Below, piece after piece: positions 1 through 11,492 of a stretch of DNA of 64,000 nucleotides. Numbering within the stretch: position 1 is the first letter of the stretch; the number at the start of each line of letters is the position of its first letter. Origin of the DNA: Dryocosmus kuriphilus (lineage: Eukaryota > Arthropoda > Insecta > Hymenoptera > Cynipidae); contig CM076193.1 in assembly GCA_038277395.1 (NCBI GenBank), positions 117,830,133-117,894,132 on the forward strand, in the 5' to 3' direction. The position numbers and the translations under genes were made by a program. The notes beneath the pieces are model-generated. The model searched no databases. It had not been told where the DNA came from and was given only the letters and a program-made list of their open reading frames with translations.

Positions 1-815
1 GAAGTTTCAAATTAATATATTTATTTATTTATTTATATCATATAATATATATAATATAATTTTGTGTTATATTATTTTACACTTACTTTTGAAATTAAGG
101 TAAGCAGCGAAAATAAGGAGTCGAATGCCAATGTCGATCTTCATTTTTGAAAATGTCATGAACTGTGACTGATAGGTTTTTTCACTCAATTCGCTATTGC
201 ATTCATATATACTAAACCTCTGCATGAATATAAAATCAAAATATTTATAAAAATTTACAATGTTATAAATTAACAATGCAGTAAATTTTAATAATTCTGA
301 AAGTTGTACGACTAATAAATTTAGCTCCTATCTGCTGTGCTAACAAGAAAGGCAGCGTCTGCATTTTATGTCGAAATTGAGTTGATGTGATCAAAATATT
401 CCTGGCACTCCCAATTTTTATATTTTTATTTCTTAAAACAAAAGTGAATTGCAAAGAAATCGATTAATGTAGAAAAATGGTCCGACAACATAACCAAAAT
501 ATTCTTATGCAAATCCTTTTAAGTGAATACATATAAATATGTAAATACTATATTTTTTTATTAAAACGTATTTTTACACTATTATCTTACTTTATTTACT
601 CAATTCGTGACTGAATGGATATACATTTTTATGCATGAATCAAAAACCTTTTTTACATGCAGATACGATTTTAGCTCTAGCTCAAAATCACCGAAAGTGC
701 AGATACTGCGTTTCTTGTTTGCACGGCGGAGATATAGGAATAATCGGAATAATAATTAAATTATAACGGTGAGTATATTACAAAATTCTTGAAAAATTAA
801 GACCGGCATTATTAT
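1..815. other. AT-rich sequence, no gene seen
   Basis: AT-rich DNA with short random reading frames only. None shows a recognisable motif or a base composition different from its surroundings. I see no RNA gene and no convincing repeat boundary. Confidence 0.6.
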
Positions 816-1175
816 GTCTGAAGTTTCAGACGTCTAGTCTGGCGAATTTTTTTTATTACTGACAGATATATTGACCAGAAACATTTTTAAAAATGTCCCG
901 TGAGATTCCTTGGACCTAATAATGCGGTAATAAGCAGGAGAAAAAAAAACCAGCAAACCTTCCCCAACAACCAATTTTTATGAAAAGAAAATTTGTCTCC
1001 AAAAACGAGAACTTTGTGAAACTTTTAAGCTCGCCCACTCGAAAGGTATTTTCAAGAGGTATTAGAAACAAAATTAAAAACAGCTTTATAATGAGCGGAC
1101 GATAGTCAAAATTGAAAAATCTGACATTTTTAACCCGACCCACTCGAAAGGTGATTTCAAGAGATATTAGAAATA

Positions 1176-2252
1176 AAAAAAAATCTGCTCACTTCGTTCG
1201 CACATTCTCATCACGTGCTTCGCTGGTAGTCGTCACGCTTCGCGCTCGGATGTTTCTGGTTCTCGCACTTCGTGCTCGGTTTTCATTACTTGGTTCTTAA
1301 ACATTCAAAACACCTGCTTTTAATGAAATTATTAAATTTGAATATTATTCAAAATTAAAAAAGAAATTATTTTACTTAAGGCTCTATCGACCGTAAGAAA
1401 TACATTCTCATCACGACACTGGCGTTTCGCGCTCGACAATTAATTTTTTTTTAAATCGATTGTAGATTAGCAAAGTTTTTTTTTGTGATTTTGCAAATTT
1501 CCACAATGCAGGTTTTCGATTCTTAAAAGTAAAACGATGAGTCTTATAAAAAAAATTTGTAGCTTTTTCAAAGGTGAACAATCCTGCTTGTTAATATTTT
1601 CTCGTATCTCGCACAGTTTTGCTGAAAAGTGAATTTGTGTGCATTTAATAATATATTTCACGAATAACTCAAAAAATATGCGCCTTTACAAAAAATGATC
1701 CAGAGAAAATTTGTATATCTTTTTAAGATGAACAACTTTGTTTTTTATAATTTTTTCATATCTTGCATAGTTAGGCAGGAAATTTGAATTCTTGGTTTTT
1801 AATAACGTTTTCTCGATTAAAACAAAAACTGTGGATTTTATCAAAAAACGGTTGAAACAAAATTTGTAGATTTTTTAAGGTGAATAATTTTACTTTTAAC
1901 TATTTTCTTGTATCTCGCATAGTTTAGTCGAAAAATGGATTTTTTGATTTTGTAAAAACTGTTTTTGATGGATAAACCCATAACGGTTAGTCAAAAGTGG
2001 CTGGTTAACAAACTCGTCCTTTCCTTTTGGACCATGAAGAAGTGTGCCAAAGCGCAATCCAATCTGATGATTCTTTCAAAAGTTATCGCAGTAACAGGCG
2101 CCGACGACAACGACAACGACAACAGACCGACACCGTCGTAAAAACCGGGTTTTCTCACTCAGGGGGTCTCAAAACGTGGAGATTTGATGAAAACTGCGAC
2201 GGTCAAATTTTACATACATCTAATACCTTCTCTGATAAGAATGTAATAAAAA
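1176..2252 (+). repeat. GC-rich interspersed repeat, copy A
   Basis: Diverged copy of a family seen again at 36965-38113, 38190-38916, 38990-39716 and, inverted, at 59281-60150. It starts with a stretch rich in CTTCGCGCTCG-like words. A block containing TTACTTAAGGCTCTATC follows, then about 175-bp units containing TCTCGCATAGTTT, then a CGACAA microsatellite near 2100. It ends near the hairpin-like terminus found in the other copies (TTCTCATTGAGATGAGAA elsewhere, degenerate here). The frame crossing 2027-2326 is this microsatellite read as protein. Confidence 0.6.
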
Positions 2253-2267
2253 CGGCTTTCCAATTAG

Positions 2268-2790
2268 CAGACGATAGTCAAAATAATTGGGAAAAGCTGA
2301 GCAAAATTTCGTGCTCTCAAGTTTAGCTGCGGTTAAGTCAGTTTTTCCAAATTTTAACTGTCGTCCGCTAACTGAAACACTGTTTTTATTTTTTTTTTCT
2401 AATACCTCTTGAACATATCTTTCGAATGTCTCGGATTAAAAATGTCATAAGTTTTTGGTTTTGGTAGAGAATTGACCGTCTAGGTATGCGAGGACAAAAT
2501 TTTGGTCAGTTTGTCCCAAATTCTGAGTCGCGTCCGCCAATTGAAAAACTGTTTTTAATTTTTATTCTAATATACTTCTTGAAAATACCTTTCAAGTGAC
2601 CTGGGGGAAAAAAGTCACAAGTTTTTGGTTTTGATAAAGAAATGACCATCTATATGTGCGAGCACGAAATTTTTGTCAGCTTTTACCAATTTTGATTGTT
2701 GTCTGCTAATTGAATAGCTTTTTTTCATTTTTTTAAAAATAATAGCTCTTGAAAGTATCTTTCGAGTGGGCGGGGTTAAAAGTTTCACAA
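2268..2790. repeat. Three tandem units of about 175 bp
   Basis: Three successive diverged units, each containing a GTCGTCCGCTAATTG-like word, a CTAATACCTCTTGAA-like word and a GTTTTTGGTTTTG-like word. The last unit runs into the right arm of the surrounding inverted-repeat element, and the same unit also appears once in the left arm. The array is therefore probably an expansion of the arm sequence. Confidence 0.5.
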
Positions 2791-2984
2791 AGTTCTCGTT
2801 TTTTAAGACGAATTTTTTTTTCATAAAAATTGGTTCTTTGGAAAGGTTTACTGGGGTTTTCTACTATAACCACATTATTAGGTTCAAGGACGATCACCTT
2901 ACATTTTGGAAAATGTTTCTGGACAATACATATATGCCAGAAATAACAAAATTCGTCGGACTGGACGGCTGAAGGTTCAGTCCA

Positions 2985-4439
2985 ATGTTTTCGTTCACTT
3001 TAAATGTGAATATTATATAATATAATATTGTGTTCTTATAATGTGGGAAATACACAATAACTATGTGTCTTCGCAAATCAATAAAACATATTTCAAATAT
3101 TAGGTACTTTAATTCAGAAAGACTTCAATATTGTACTTTTAAGAATTACAAAATTTTCAATATGCTTAATTTTAAATTTCAAATCCTCGATGATGAAGGG
3201 GTTTTTATTAAATTTTAGAAATAGTGTTTTCAGTTTGAGAAAATGCACATAATTCAATTGGAAATTGTTTATTCCCAAAAGCCGTCAATTGAAAAATGGC
3301 TCATTTTAAAGAATTAAATTAGAAATTATTCCATTTCAAATTATGAATTTAAATTTTGTTTACTATTGACATTTTCAATATAAAATTGCACATGTTTGTT
3401 GTACAATATAAATTTCAAATTATTTATTTTTAGTTTTTAACTGTTAAGCTTATACTTAGAAACATTGGTCATTCCAAATTTTCATGATTTCACGCCGATT
3501 TTTCTCTGAACGGCTTTTTTATTCAAAATCAAGATTTAAATTTGGAAATGTATAATTTTCAAATTTTAGAAGTATTTAAACGTGTACTAAATTCAATCAT
3601 CTTGAAAATAATTTATAGGTGTAATCGAAGAAGAGCCACATATTCTTAAACAACAAAATTTATAAAATGAAATTTAAATATGGTAGCTTATTTTGTTCTT
3701 TAAATATTATCTAGAGTTTATTTAGACAGTTCTTATTAAAACACATTTTGCATGAAACAACTTGTTAATAAACTAATTACATAATTAATATAATACACCG
3801 AAAACCATTTATAGTTCAAACAAAGAAATACTGATCAATTTCTCCTATTAATTCCAATTTTTTATTTCGATTAGGCCTTTTTTAATCTTTATAATGTTCA
3901 GGTAAACTTGGCAATCAATTATAAATTTCAAACCTCTGTTAAAATTATTCTTATTTAATTAGCGCTATCTTCAGACTTCCGACATTTTATTTCAGCTCTA
4001 TATAACATCTTTGTTTTAACGATATCGTTGGTTCATTTCCAACGATATTTGTGGTTAAATCAAAGATGAATATCGTTAGTTCAACTATAAATTTGTTTTC
4101 ATGTATCTATTTACCCCAGTAGCTTATTCATAGTTTACTTTTAACAAAATTCATCCACATTGAATCGAAGATAATATTTTAAAGGAACAAAATTGGTCAT
4201 CAATCATGAAGATTGAATCAAAATGATGATCTTTTCCTAAAGCTGTAAATTTCAAATAAGAAATATTAAATGAATAACTGAAAATTAAAATACTTTTTCA
4301 ACATCGCCCTTAGATATATATTTAAGATTAGTTATAAATAATAATGAGTCTATTTTTCTCGCATTTATAAACTATTTCAAAAGTTTGGTATTGGTATAAT
4401 TAGTGAACGTCTTTAGGGGCAAGTAATTATATATATATA
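2985..4439. other. AT-rich sequence, no gene seen
   Basis: About 1.45 kb of AT-rich DNA with many short TTCAAATT-like words. I find no coding signature, RNA gene or clear repeat boundary. It ends where the 5' part of the LINE begins. Confidence 0.55.
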
Positions 4440-4661
4440 ATTTCTGAATTCGCCCTGGTCGATGGCGGACGTGTGTTTCAGACTGGTCCTCGGCATTAGT
4501 GTTTTTTACTAGCTACATTCTGAATTTTCGCTTGTGTTTGATAGTGAAGTGATTGTGCATGTGTGTTGACCTATTGGCACGATCAGCTTGACCTATTCTT
4601 GACTTTGGTCCTCTATAACTTTGCCTTTCTTTGGAAGTGCTCATTACGTTTCTTTGGAACA

Positions 4662-5811
4662 ATGGGTGCGTGCTCCGAATGCAAAGAAACTGTTTCAAGA
4701 GGCACTCCTGACGTGCTTTCGTGTACAAAATGTGGTGGTGTGGTGCACCTTGCATGTGCTAATGTTGGTATTGACAAAAAAACTTTTGATAAACTTAAAA
4801 AAGGTGCCGCAGATTTTGTTTGTAGTAAATGTGCAATAGTAACGACTGCTAGCGACATCTCGAGGAATAAAGTATCAACATCTTCAAATACGAATTATAT
4901 AGGCAACCGAATCAGCGGTAAAGGAGGGCGTGATGAGAACCCGATTCGTCTTGCCCCGTCTCCCACTACGGATGCATCAGTAGTGGGGACGCCCTCCCAC
5001 CCGGGCTCGCCGAGACGATTCACAGTGCCATACTTGGTGCACAGAGGGAAGCGACAGCACAATCGAGGGAGATAATAACGGGACTTTTTAAGGACTTTGA
5101 ACAAAATCAACAACAATTCCAGTCTAGTTTATCTTCTTCGATTGCAGAGATGAAGTCTGACATCACTGGAAATTCTCGTCTGATCAGTACACTTAGTTGA
5201 GCTTTGCGAAAATAGATGGAGATGTCGAACAGGTCAAAACCGAGACCCAGTTATTAAGATCCAAAATTGTAGATCTTGAGACTGCTCTTAATCGTCAAGA
5301 GCAACTAGCCCTGAGCTCCACTCTGGAAATTCACGGGCTGCCCGTCAAACAAAACGAGGATCTTCCATCCACTCTCCTATCAATTGCTAGAGCTTTGGAT
5401 GTCAATATCGTCAAAGATGACATAATAAACATCTACCGAATCCATAAGCCTCCTACACCTTCTTATTCTGTTTCCATAGCTAAATCATCCGCGACCCCCG
5501 CACTTACTCCTATCATCGTTGCTAAGTTTAGCAGTCAATTGATTCGTGATAAGCTCATTGAACAGCGAAAAAAGAAAAGAGACTTTTCAACCACAAATAT
5601 CGGTTGGACGGGAAATGAAAAACCTCTCATTTACCTTCGTGAATCCTTATCATCATTTTATCGGAAGATCTACGCTGCAGCCCTGGGACTACGAAGACAG
5701 AAAAAAATCAAATATCTTTGTCTAGCTGGTGGCAAGATCTTCTGTCGCAAGGAAGACGGTGAACCAAGGATTCTTCTTTCTTCGCTTCAGGATGTAGAGA
5801 GACTTCAATAG
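4662..5811 (+). pseudogene. LINE ORF1: PHD finger plus FP25K-like C-terminal domain
   Basis: The ATG at 4662 begins a protein whose first 57 residues have a complete C4HC3 PHD-type zinc finger: Cys4, 7, 21, 24, His29, Cys32, 54, 57. A low-complexity Ser/Pro linker follows. A probable coiled coil with GLFKDFEQNQQQ is reached only after a frame change near 5020-5060. A second frame change near 5197 leads to the C-terminal half (5197-5811), with EIHGLP near its start and GGKIFCRKEDGEPR near its end. This half resembles the FP25K-type domain that recurs in insect LINE ORF1 proteins. PHD fingers are known from CR1 ORF1. Its expected role is RNA binding and chaperoning in the retrotransposition particle. 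Two frameshifts inactivate it. The domain assignment of the C-terminal half is from memory. Confidence 0.8.
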
Positions 5812-6311
5812 CAATCACCTCATCTTTTCCATGTTTTTCGCATAGCGTTTTGGGCTCTTATTACATGTTTGTGCACTCAAATTGTCGGTAACTATGAACC
5901 CTACAGTTTTCTTTATATAATGTATATATGTAATTTTCAGTTGGGTAAAATTTTTTTGGGGTTTTTATTGCTAGTTACACATAATTTTGTTTAACATTTT
6001 GATTTTGATTCTAATCTAGCATTACTACATCCATATCTATTTAATACCGTATGTCGAATTCGCAACAATGCTGCTTTCATATCAATTACTGAAACTCTCA
6101 CATTTATACTACTCCTTTATATAGGTATTATTGCTTCTCATTTATGGATATTATATACTAATTTTTTTGTCAATCTCTGGAATCACGAAGTTGGGTCTCT
6201 TGGGGAAGCCGACTTGAATGTCCCTTTTGTCTACTTCTACCAATATTTTCTTTAATTTGAGCTTCATTTTTTCTTTCTAGTTATCTCTAATGTGTGTATC
6301 TTATTATCACA
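5812..6311 (+). other. Spacer between LINE ORF1 and ORF2
   Basis: About 500 bp of AT-rich sequence between the ORF1 stop and the first ATG of the ORF2 frame. It belongs to the LINE. I see no gene or structured element in it. Confidence 0.6.
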
Positions 6312-8217
6312 ATGTATACTCTATCGATTTGCCACGTGAATGCTCAGTCTCTCTTGGCCCACTATCCGGAATTTAAACATTTTTTCAGTTCACAGTGTTA
6401 TCACATTATAGCTGTTTCTGAGACTGGGCTTACCCCTAATTATTCCTCCAGTTCAGTTGCTCTCGATAATTATATCCTATTTCGGAGAGATAGAGATGCC
6501 AGGAGAAGGGGTGGAGTATGCCTTTACCTCCATGACAGCCTCTGAGGTGCTGTATTAGGAGTGGGCCCATTACATACTCATCCGTCAACTGAATTTCTTT
6601 TTATCGAGGTTAGGTCTACACAAGATAGTGCTTTAGTAGGTGTTATTTATAAACCGCCAAACGCCTCCTTTGGAAGTGATCTAGAGTCAGAAATCTTTGC
6701 ACATATTCCTAATTACAACAACATTATACTCGCAGGTGATTTCAACACTAATATAGGCACAACGAACAGCCAAACTAAATATCTAAGGTCCGTAGTGCAT
6801 GCACCAGCACTGTCAATAGTTCCCCATACCTCCACACACCATACAGACCGATCTAGTTCACGGATAGATATTATGATAGTCGATGACATTGAAATGGTTT
6901 CTTCCTACTCTCAGCATTCCATTTCCTTTCTATCCAATCACGACCTCATAAATATAAACTTTAAATTTACAAGTAGTCTGACTCCTAACACCTTTCAGAC
7001 CCCTATACGGAATCTATCAAATATAAATGAATCTGACTTCACTGACCACCTTAGAACATATGAATGGGATAAAATTTTCTTCGCACAAGATGTCAATATT
7101 AAGACTACCCTGCTGACTTCATTTTTAACCTCAGCTTTTGATAAATCTGCACCTCTTCACCTTCCAAAATTTTTGAAAAAAAAATCATGCCCCTGGAACA
7201 ACTCTGATATCAGGATACTTATGAAAGAACGTGATAATAAACGTAGGTTGGCGAAAAGAACGAGAAATACAGTGCACCAAGCAGAATTCCGGAAGATTAG
7301 GAACCTTGTACAAACCAAAATTCGTGATGCCTTTAACCAGTATAATTTCAATTCGATTAAGAACAGGAACAAAAATGAAAATTTATGGCATCCTTTACGG
7401 CGACTGGGGTTGATTCCTCCCAAGCGGGCATCTCCGGACTCGACTCTTTGTCCTAACATTCTCTAAAATACCTTTACAATCCTGCCTTTTGTGTGGAACA
7501 GTTTCGCCTACCCTGGGAAGTACTCACCCACCTACGTTTTGATGCCACTAATTTTTTCTTTATGGACATTTCACCTGAATTTTTCCTGGAAAAGGTAAAT
7601 GAAGTAAAATCTAACGCAATAGGCATTGATGGAATTTCCATTAAAATGCTCCGCTTATCACTTCCGATTATTTTTCCTGTCTTGCTACATGTTTACAATT
7701 CCTCTCTCCAGGCTGGAATTTTTCCTGATCCATGGAAGAAAGCTATTATTCATCCAATCCCAAAAGTTTCAAACCCAACTTCTCCTAAAGATTTTCGCTC
7801 TATCTCCATTCTAAATGCAATCACTAAACCATTAGAACGGATTGTTCATCACCAGTTAACGGATTACATAAACTCCAACAGCCTTATTAATCCTCTACAG
7901 TCCGGCTTTCGTGCAGGACATAGCACCATTTCGGCATCACTCAAAGTTACTACTGATTTTAAACTGGCTATGGATAGAAGGGAGATTACGGTGGTTGTCC
8001 TTTTTCCAAGGCTTTTGATATGGTGGACCATCAACGTCTACTTCTTAAACTAAAATATTTTAAAATATCATACACAGCTATCAAATGGTTTGCATCTTAT
8101 TTAAGTAACCGATCGCAGAGAGTAATTAACAGTAAATGTAAGTCGGCTGACTGGATTGGAGTCACGAGTAGCGTCCCTCAGGGTTCCATTCTTGCCCCAT
8201 CCTATTTAATCTCTATA

Positions 8218-9484
8218 CAGTCTTTTCCACAAGAAAGAATACGCGTTTTCTCGAAAAGTTTTAAAGATTTTTGTTCGTTTCTTCTTTGGCCTGACTGTAC
8301 GTTTCAAGGGCAAGAGCGGAACCGCCGATTTGGTTCAGTCTCATTCGAAGTGTCGGGTAGTCAACAAGTTTGCGCAATGAGTGCAGTATACGCTAAACGG
8401 TTCGAAGCTGTGTTTTTGTGCAGCAATGCACACGGACCAAAACTTTTATACTCAGCTGCTGCTAAAGTGCTTAAAAAATCTAAGTACTTCGTGCAAAAGT
8501 GGGTGGAGTGGTATAGGGACACAAAAGTTGTTGACGATCTTCCAGGAAAAGGAGAAACGCGAGCAACGTCCAGCAAGGAGGATAAGGGGATCATCGCACT
8601 ATTCAAGCGCAACCCCACTCTACGGCTGCGCGAAGCCAAGGCTAAGCTAGCGGAGAAGGGATTAGACGTTAGTATAAACACCATAAGACGCAGATTAGCT
8701 GAGGCAAACATGCAGTACCGTAGCACGAGGCAGAAACCCCTGCTCTCAGAAGTGCACATGCAAAAACGGCTGTCATGGGCTATGGAAAATAATGATCGCG
8801 ATTGGTCAAATGTGATTTTTTCCGACGAAGCATCCTTTTGGGCATGGGTTCCAATAAAACGTGCCTGGTCAGGCAAAGGTGAGCGGTTCCTCCAGCGAAC
8901 TGTTAAACACCCAGTAAAGATCCATGTTTGGGGATGCTTCTCACAGCGCGGTTTTGGCTGTTTAGAGCTGTTCACTGAGAACCTGAACGCGGAAAAAATG
9001 GTCAAAATCTACAAGCATGATCTTCTGAAGTCTGCAGAAAAGATGTTTGGAGTCAATAATGAGGTTTGGATCTTTCAAGAGGACAACGATCCCAAAAATT
9101 GCAGTCGCCTCTGCAAGAACTGGAAAGCTGAAAATGGCGTCGTCACCTTGGCCTGGCCTTCACAATCTCCTGATGCCAATCCGATTGAAAATGTGTGGAG
9201 TGTCGTTAAGAGAAAACTTGCATGAAGGCGTGTATTCACCCTCAAGCAGCTCTCTCGACGAATTAGAGAGGTGTGGCGCTCTCTATCTTTAGAATATGCT
9301 GAAAAATTAGTCGAGAGCATGCCCAGAAGATACCAGGCCATTATCGAGAATACTGGCGATTGGACCATTTATTAGGATAAGTCCTCCCTAATTTTTAAAG
9401 CGTTTTTTCATGCCAAAAAAGAAAAATAAAGTTTTCTTTAAAACTTTTCGAGAAAACGCGTATTCTTTCTTGTGGAACAGACTG
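8218..9484 (+). mobile_element. Tc1-family transposon inserted in LINE ORF2
   Basis: 1267-bp element with 50-bp terminal inverted repeats (8218-8267 and 9435-9484) that start CAGTCT and differ at one position (the seventh). TA lies directly outside both ends (8216-8217 and 9485-9486), the target duplication expected for Tc1/mariner elements. Deleting the element plus one TA restores the LINE reading LFNLYTSDLGSK, so the boundaries are exact to the base. It holds one transposase gene in the same direction as the LINE. Confidence 0.95.
8377..9375 (+). pseudogene. Tc1 transposase (DD34E), one internal stop
   Basis: ATG 8377 opens a 332-codon frame interrupted only by TGA at 9223-9225, inside the conserved RRKL region; TGA may have replaced TGG. 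The N-terminal half has helix-turn-helix features for TIR binding, with a basic linker. Catalytic residues: Asp in IFSDEASF, Asp in QEDNDPK, and Glu in NPIENVW. Exactly 34 residues separate the last two, giving the DD34E triad of Tc1 transposases. The frame resumes after the stop and ends in GDWTIY. It would cut and paste the element via its TIRs. With a single nonsense change and nearly identical TIRs it is one of the younger residents of the window. Confidence 0.92.
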
Positions 9485-10411
9485 TACTTCTGATCTTGGG
9501 AGTAAACTTAAATACTGTAAATACCATAAATATGCGGATGATTTCAAGTTATACATTTCGTGGCCTGTTTCCACCTTGGATCGACTGCTGAAATTGGTAC
9601 AGGAGGATATTGATTGGGTAGCCCTATGGGCTTTGGACAACGTATTAGTTCTCAATCCCAGTAAAACAAAGTCAATCATCATAGGGCCTTCAATATCACC
9701 TTCTACTGAGAAACTAGCTAACCTACCTCCACTACAGGTTAATGTCCTTGACATCCCCTTTGTCGAGTCAGTTTCGTATCTGGGTTTGATACTGAATCGA
9801 ACATTATCCTGGAAAGAGATGATCTGTGAAATATCTAGGAAAACTTTGCGAATCCTCCAACAACTTAATAGAAGCAAAGATTCTCTTCTTACCTCCACTC
9901 GAATTCTTCTTGTAAAAAGCCTCATCCTTCCGATTTTTGATTATGGTTGTCTGGTTTATGATGACATTACTGATGACCTTAATTTGAAACTCGAGCGCTC
10001 CCTCAATGCATGCATTAGGTTTATATATAATATTCCCAAGAGTGAACACATAACACAATACAGAGAAAGGGCTGGATTTCTGAATGTGGCTAAGAGAAGA
10101 CAGCTTTTTATGGGTTGTTTGATGTATTCATTAATGAAAAATGAAGCTCCTTTGTATCTTTACAATTTTTTCCATTTGTAGACAAAAAACTTCCTTCACA
10201 GTCAAGATTTCGTGAAAGAAAGAAAGAGTTAAGTATTCCTTCCCACCGAACATGTAAACTTCAACGCTCATTTATTGTGAGAGGTGCTCGTCTTTGGAAT
10301 AAATTACTGTCTAGCCTTAGAGATGCTCCCTCACGATATCAATTTAAGCATGATCTTTTTAAACATTTATATCAAATCAGTAACTCCACTTTAGAAATAA
10401 CTCACTGGTAG

Positions 10412-10763
10412 CACATAATTTCATTCAGAATTAAAATATCCCGTAGAATCCGACCAACTATACCACTTTACCATTATTTTTATTTAGTTAGTTAATCTTA
10501 AGCATAATGTCTCAATAGATCATTCGTTTCATTGTTTCTTTCTTCTAAAATACTGCTCCTACTTCTCTAGACTATTAGCTTTATATTTTATTTTATTTTA
10601 TATTATCTATCCTTTTATCTCTAGCACTAACTCCACTTAAAATGTTAACGTTCATCGATCAGTGCCTGCAATTATATATATTACTATGTATACTCTGTTC
10701 CTTAGAGGGCTAATTAGCCCTAGGGACTTTCTGAAAATAAATACAAATAAATACAAATACATT
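10412..10763 (+). repeat. LINE 3' untranslated region and AAATAAATAC tail
   Basis: After the ORF2 stop the LINE continues for about 325 bp. It ends in GGGCTAATTAGCCC, a perfect self-complementary word near 10708-10721, and a tail of AAATAAATAC units (10735-10760). A stem next to a short 3' microsatellite is the kind of 3' signal that CR1-group reverse transcriptases recognise. Confidence 0.65.
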
Positions 10764-11045
10764 ACCGACGTTTTTTCAGGTCATTCATTTTTTTATGATA
10801 TTAAAAATTTGTTTCAAGTCTTTGGAAATTTTTTTTTGCAAAATATCTACTCAACCGAACCTAAAACACGTAGTCTTTTGTTGCATTTCTTAAAGTTTGA
10901 AACAGATATCTTGTTTCTAAGAAAATTTTTCTTACAGAAAAAGGAATCAGTAAACTGAAAAGGCGTCTGTAATGTAGGTATTTGACCTTGCTGCATGCCC
11001 TTAAGGATGTACGGTCAATCTCAAACCTCAACAATATTTATAATG

Positions 11046-11492
11046 AGACTTCCAAGCGTACTTTAGAAAAAAAATATTTTGTTTCTTTAACAATATGTTT
11101 AAAGTTTTAATTTTTGCTTTCTCTTTAAGGAAAAGTTACCTTTCTTATGTAATTCTAATATCCAAGGGCTAATTTTACTCTTTGAAGGATGCCCTGCAAT
11201 TCTATTTGGGTGGGTTTTATTGAAAAAATTTTGTTTAGAAATCATACAGTTGTTATTGTTATGAACAATGATAGTTTACATTTTACAATGATAATTCGAA
11301 TTTTAATGAACACCACACGAAGAAAATTGTAGAGACTCCTTCAAAAAATAAAATGAGAACTTGATCATTAGGATTAAATGAGAATTGTAACTTTTCCTTA
11401 AAGAGGAAGGAAAAAAACTTTAAATAACTTTTGTTAAATAAACAATTTTAACATAAGCTTTTTTCTCTAAAGTACGCTTAGATGCTCCTTCA
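11046..11492. repeat. Candidate MITE with long inverted repeats
   Basis: The block 11046-11150 (CCAAGCGTACTTTAGA near its start, CTCTTTAAGGAAAAGT near its end) is an imperfect inverted copy of 11370-11492, which contains ACTTTTCCTTAAAGAG and CTAAAGTACGCTTAG. Total length is about 450 bp with an AT-rich centre and no coding potential. The boundaries are approximate and no target duplication was resolved. Confidence 0.5.

Larger units (their letters stand above)
816..2984. mobile_element. Long terminal-inverted-repeat element, non-autonomous
   Basis: The ends are imperfect inverted copies. The left end reads GTCTGAAGTTTCAG then CTAGTCTGGCGAA; the right end, reverse complemented, reads GGACTGAACCTTCAG then CCAGTCCGACGAA. 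Similarity continues inward for about 300 bp on each side: the block around 960-1170 (GCCCACTCGAAAGG) matches the block around 2690-2870 (CTTTCGAGTGGGC). The interior holds a copy of the GC-rich repeat family (1176-2252) and three tandem units (2268-2790). No transposase is visible. It could be a foldback-type DNA element or an inverted pair of older repeats; the exact ends and any target duplication are uncertain. Confidence 0.5.
6312..10411 (+). pseudogene. LINE ORF2: AP-type endonuclease and reverse transcriptase, broken
   Basis: The endonuclease runs from ATG 6312 to about 7000. Motifs in order are HVNAQSL, VSETGL, AGDFNTN, SSRIDIMIV and SNHDLI, which together give the metal-binding and catalytic set of the APE-like domain. 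The reverse transcriptase follows: KAIIHPIPK, QSGFRAGHS, then KAFDMVDHQ after a frame change near 8018, VPQGSILAP, and the catalytic YADD at 9531-9542. Damage seen: in-frame TGA at 6543, stop and frame change at 7464-7490, frame change near 8018 with loss of the Asp of RT motif A, the Tc1 insertion at 8218, and a frame change near 10180. The C-terminal part ends in EITHW at TAG 10409. This enzyme nicks DNA and copies the LINE RNA; the copy cannot encode it. Confidence 0.88.
4440..10763 (+). mobile_element. CR1/Jockey-type LINE, near full length, split by a Tc1 element
   Basis: Non-LTR retrotransposon with two reading frames: a PHD-finger ORF1 (from 4662) and an endonuclease/reverse-transcriptase ORF2 (6312-10411). 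The 3' end is a short reiterated tail of AAATAAATAC units (10735-10760), as in CR1-group elements, not a poly(A). Removing the Tc1 insertion leaves about 5.0 kb, a usual full length. Both frames are broken, so the copy is dead. The 5' end is placed by the start of GC-richer sequence and could be off by tens of bases. I see no target duplication. Confidence 0.85.

Noticed and set aside
5197..5811. Baculovirus origin for the FP25K-like region
   Set aside because: The domain lies inside a LINE ORF1 next to a PHD finger and endonuclease/RT ORF2; such domains are shared by insect retroelements, and no other viral genes are present.
8361..9005. Minus-strand frame of 214 codons
   Set aside because: It is the antisense of the Tc1 transposase, which has a clear DD34E protein on the plus strand.
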